A DNA stretch of 64,000 nt, taken from assembly GCA_023390055.1 (NCBI GenBank), contig JAEWDP010000085.1, positions 1-64,000 of the forward strand. Reading direction: 5' to 3'. This DNA is from Pseudomonadota bacterium (lineage in GTDB: Bacteria; Pseudomonadota; Alphaproteobacteria; Rhizobiales; Rhizobiaceae). Of the stretch, positions 63,601-64,000 are shown one piece after another. Numbering within the stretch: position 1 is the stretch's first letter; every line of letters starts with the position of its first letter. The notes under the pieces were generated by a model. It had not been told where the DNA came from and searched no databases. It was given only the letters and a program-made list of their open reading frames with translations. The position numbers and the translations under genes were made by a program.

Positions 63601-64000
63601 TTTGGCGAGTGAGTTTTCCGGCAGCCCTTCGGCGAACTCCGGCTTTATTCCGATCTTCGGGGAGGAAGATTGTATTGGCAGTGTCAGTGTTCTTTCGACT
63701 GCACGTCCTCCGGCTTCCTGCAAGCGTACGACGATATCGGCAATCACGAGTTGGGTGGTTGCCGGCACCTGGTCGATAACAACATCCAGGCGGGCTTTGC
63801 CATCCTCGTCGAGATCAGGCGGTTGCTCAAACGGTATTCGAACGGCTTCACTTGCTCCTTCATCTGTCAGCCCGAACATATACCCTGAAAATGCTTCATG
63901 TTCTCGGGTCGGCTTCAAAACAACTTCCCCTTGCAGAGACAGGCCTGCTGCAGGAGCGCCATAGAGATACTCTCCCTCTATCGACACCGGCACAATTGTG
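60673..64000 (-). CDS. yfhM: bacterial alpha-2-macroglobulin, C-terminal part (cut by window edge)
   Basis: At least 1106 residues; the frame is open to the window edge, and family members have about 1600-1900, so the N-terminus with its lipoprotein signal lies beyond 64000. The MG-domain series comes first, then the alpha-2-macroglobulin family region (WFGQRRLGLEIRDLYGKL). The thioester motif CTEQ lies at 62017-62028 within PYGCTEQTASRALPLLYLSE, so this is the protease-trapping, thioester-bearing type. The C-terminal receptor-binding-like domain ends PQLSARTAAGRIEV. It anchors in the periplasm and pairs with PbpC, encoded 1 bp downstream. Confidence 0.95.
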   Translation of the reverse strand, partial: TIVPVSIEGEYLYGAPAAGLSLQGEVVLKPTREHEAFSGYMFGLTDEGASEAVRIPFEQPPDLDEDGKARLDVVIDQVPATTQLVIADIVVRLQEAGGRAVERTLTLPIQSSSPKIGIKPEFAEGLPENSLAKFNIIAVDANGDLTGMNDVSWKLLKVQQDYQWYREGNAWRYEPVTRTSQVATGQIDLKQDGTQISTPVAWGRYRLEVEDDGHYGAASAVEFDAGWFVSAASTETPDALEIALDKESYAVGETARLKVSSRYAGELLVTSGSEALVSVQTESLAADGDEVAIPVTADLGAGAYVTATLFRPGEVQESRMPMRAIGVAWLGVDPQDRNLQISLNAPDQIQPRQPLDVALQVSDVDDGEEAYVTVAAVDVGILNLTNYEAPAPDDWYFGQRRLGLEIRDLYGKLIDGSLGVMGTIRTGGDGGSMALQGKPPTEKLVSFFSGPVRLDADGRANISFEIPQFNGKLKLMAVAWSKTGVGHVVKDVIIRDPVVITTSLPRFLAPGDESQLLVDILNSDGPAGEYQLTINANEAISIDQEVAATAILEKGGRTALTVPLRGVLPGEGKLTLRLTNAADLTLEQTLTVPVRPATLPMTERRTVRLASGNSLTVSGDLFADSILPGASLSVNVGRSSAFDIPALLMALDLYPYGCTEQTASRALPLLYLSELAVRNGLVDDDDLKERVQSAIYRVLSNQSSTGSFGLWGPGGGELWLDAYVTDFLSRAREQGYTVPDRALVQALENLQNALTYTTNIRDQGNEIAYSLYVLARNRKAAISNLRYYADAMLDEFSTPLAKAHVAAALALYGDAQRSRSIFVDALGMAEQSHIRKVSLNRSDYGSSLRDGAAVLVLAAESRPVSSIVPALAELVAKEWEQKKYTSTQEQAWMLLAARALQTGDEDLMLEVNGAPHQGAMMMHMMGDAVLHHPLMVTNRGLDELSATITTVAAPVQPLPAGGDGFAITRSYYTMDGEPANVTQAVQNDRYVVVLTITETNDWPSRILVQDLLPAGFEIDNPSLVNSARLVNFDWIGEVDTAHTEFRADRFVAAFNRSRGENGEITLAYVVRAVTPGVYDLPAAQVEDMYRPQLSARTAAGRIEVQAAR

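Noticed and set aside
1..64000. CRISPR array, prophage, integrative element, toxin-antitoxin or restriction system.
   Set aside because: I looked for regularly spaced repeats, integrase and phage genes, and small paired genes and found none; the only mobile-element trace is the ISAs1 remnant.

Overview
The window is a stretch of core chromosome from an alphaproteobacterium of the order Hyphomicrobiales (Rhizobiales), close to the Brucella/Ochrobactrum, Phyllobacterium and Agrobacterium families. The evidence is the gene repertoire: a complete cyclic beta-1,2-glucan synthase with its exporter, an RpoH2-type heat-shock sigma factor, CarD, the fdxA / S4-protein / SUV3-like helicase block, phaA-phaB divergent from phaR, a SAM-II riboswitch on metA and two promoters of the EcfG general-stress type. 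Base composition looks like the low to mid 50s percent GC by eye. The genus cannot be settled from the sequence alone.

Layout. 1-2.4 kb: the 3' part of tRNA-Gly(GCC), galM, and metA behind a SAM-II riboswitch with a terminator. 2.4-2.8 kb: a 12-C tract and an internally deleted ISAs1-family transposase. 2.85-9.5 kb: a thiamine block (thiamine pyrophosphokinase, an ABC-F ATPase, a lone receiver protein, then a TPP riboswitch and thiBPQ). 9.6-18.5 kb: an M48 lipoprotein protease, rpoH2 with an EcfG promoter, carD, fdxA, an Hsp15-like S4 protein and a large helicase, then a stress-type promoter with a broken DUF3309 gene and a glycine-zipper lipoprotein. 18.5-21.4 kb: phaB, phaA and divergent phaR. 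21.7-29.6 kb: rpmF, a GST, mtgA, a polyprenyl synthase, a GC-rich and probably acquired quinone oxidoreductase, an OmpA lipoprotein, ispG and an MFS transporter. 29.7-44.6 kb: pyruvate carboxylase, then the convergent pair ndvA and ndvB. 44.9-58.6 kb: amino-acid and peptide catabolism (M20 amidohydrolase, PLP dehydratase, aldehyde dehydrogenase, class III aminotransferase, dppABCDF), with a phospholipase-D-type cardiolipin synthase and an EEP hydrolase in between. 58.6-64 kb: pbpC and a bacterial alpha-2-macroglobulin that runs off the window.

How the genes work together. ThiBPQ and thiamine pyrophosphokinase make an import-and-activate salvage route for thiamine under TPP feedback. PhaA and PhaB make 3-hydroxybutyryl-CoA under the likely control of PhaR; no PHA synthase lies here. 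NdvB makes and NdvA exports periplasmic cyclic glucan. The dpp transporter can feed the nearby deaminase, aminotransferase and dehydrogenase. MtgA, PbpC and the macroglobulin act on or guard the cell wall.

No phage, CRISPR array, toxin-antitoxin pair, secretion system or biosynthetic cluster is visible, and I found no convincing new multi-gene system. The points most worth checking are regulatory (two riboswitches with terminator-like platforms, two EcfG promoters, a PhaR-type palindrome, a carD leader hairpin, paired 11-mers upstream of ndvB) or concern decay and transfer (the ISAs1 deletion derivative, the broken DUF3309 gene, the GC-rich oxidoreductase, a possible truncated winged-helix regulator).
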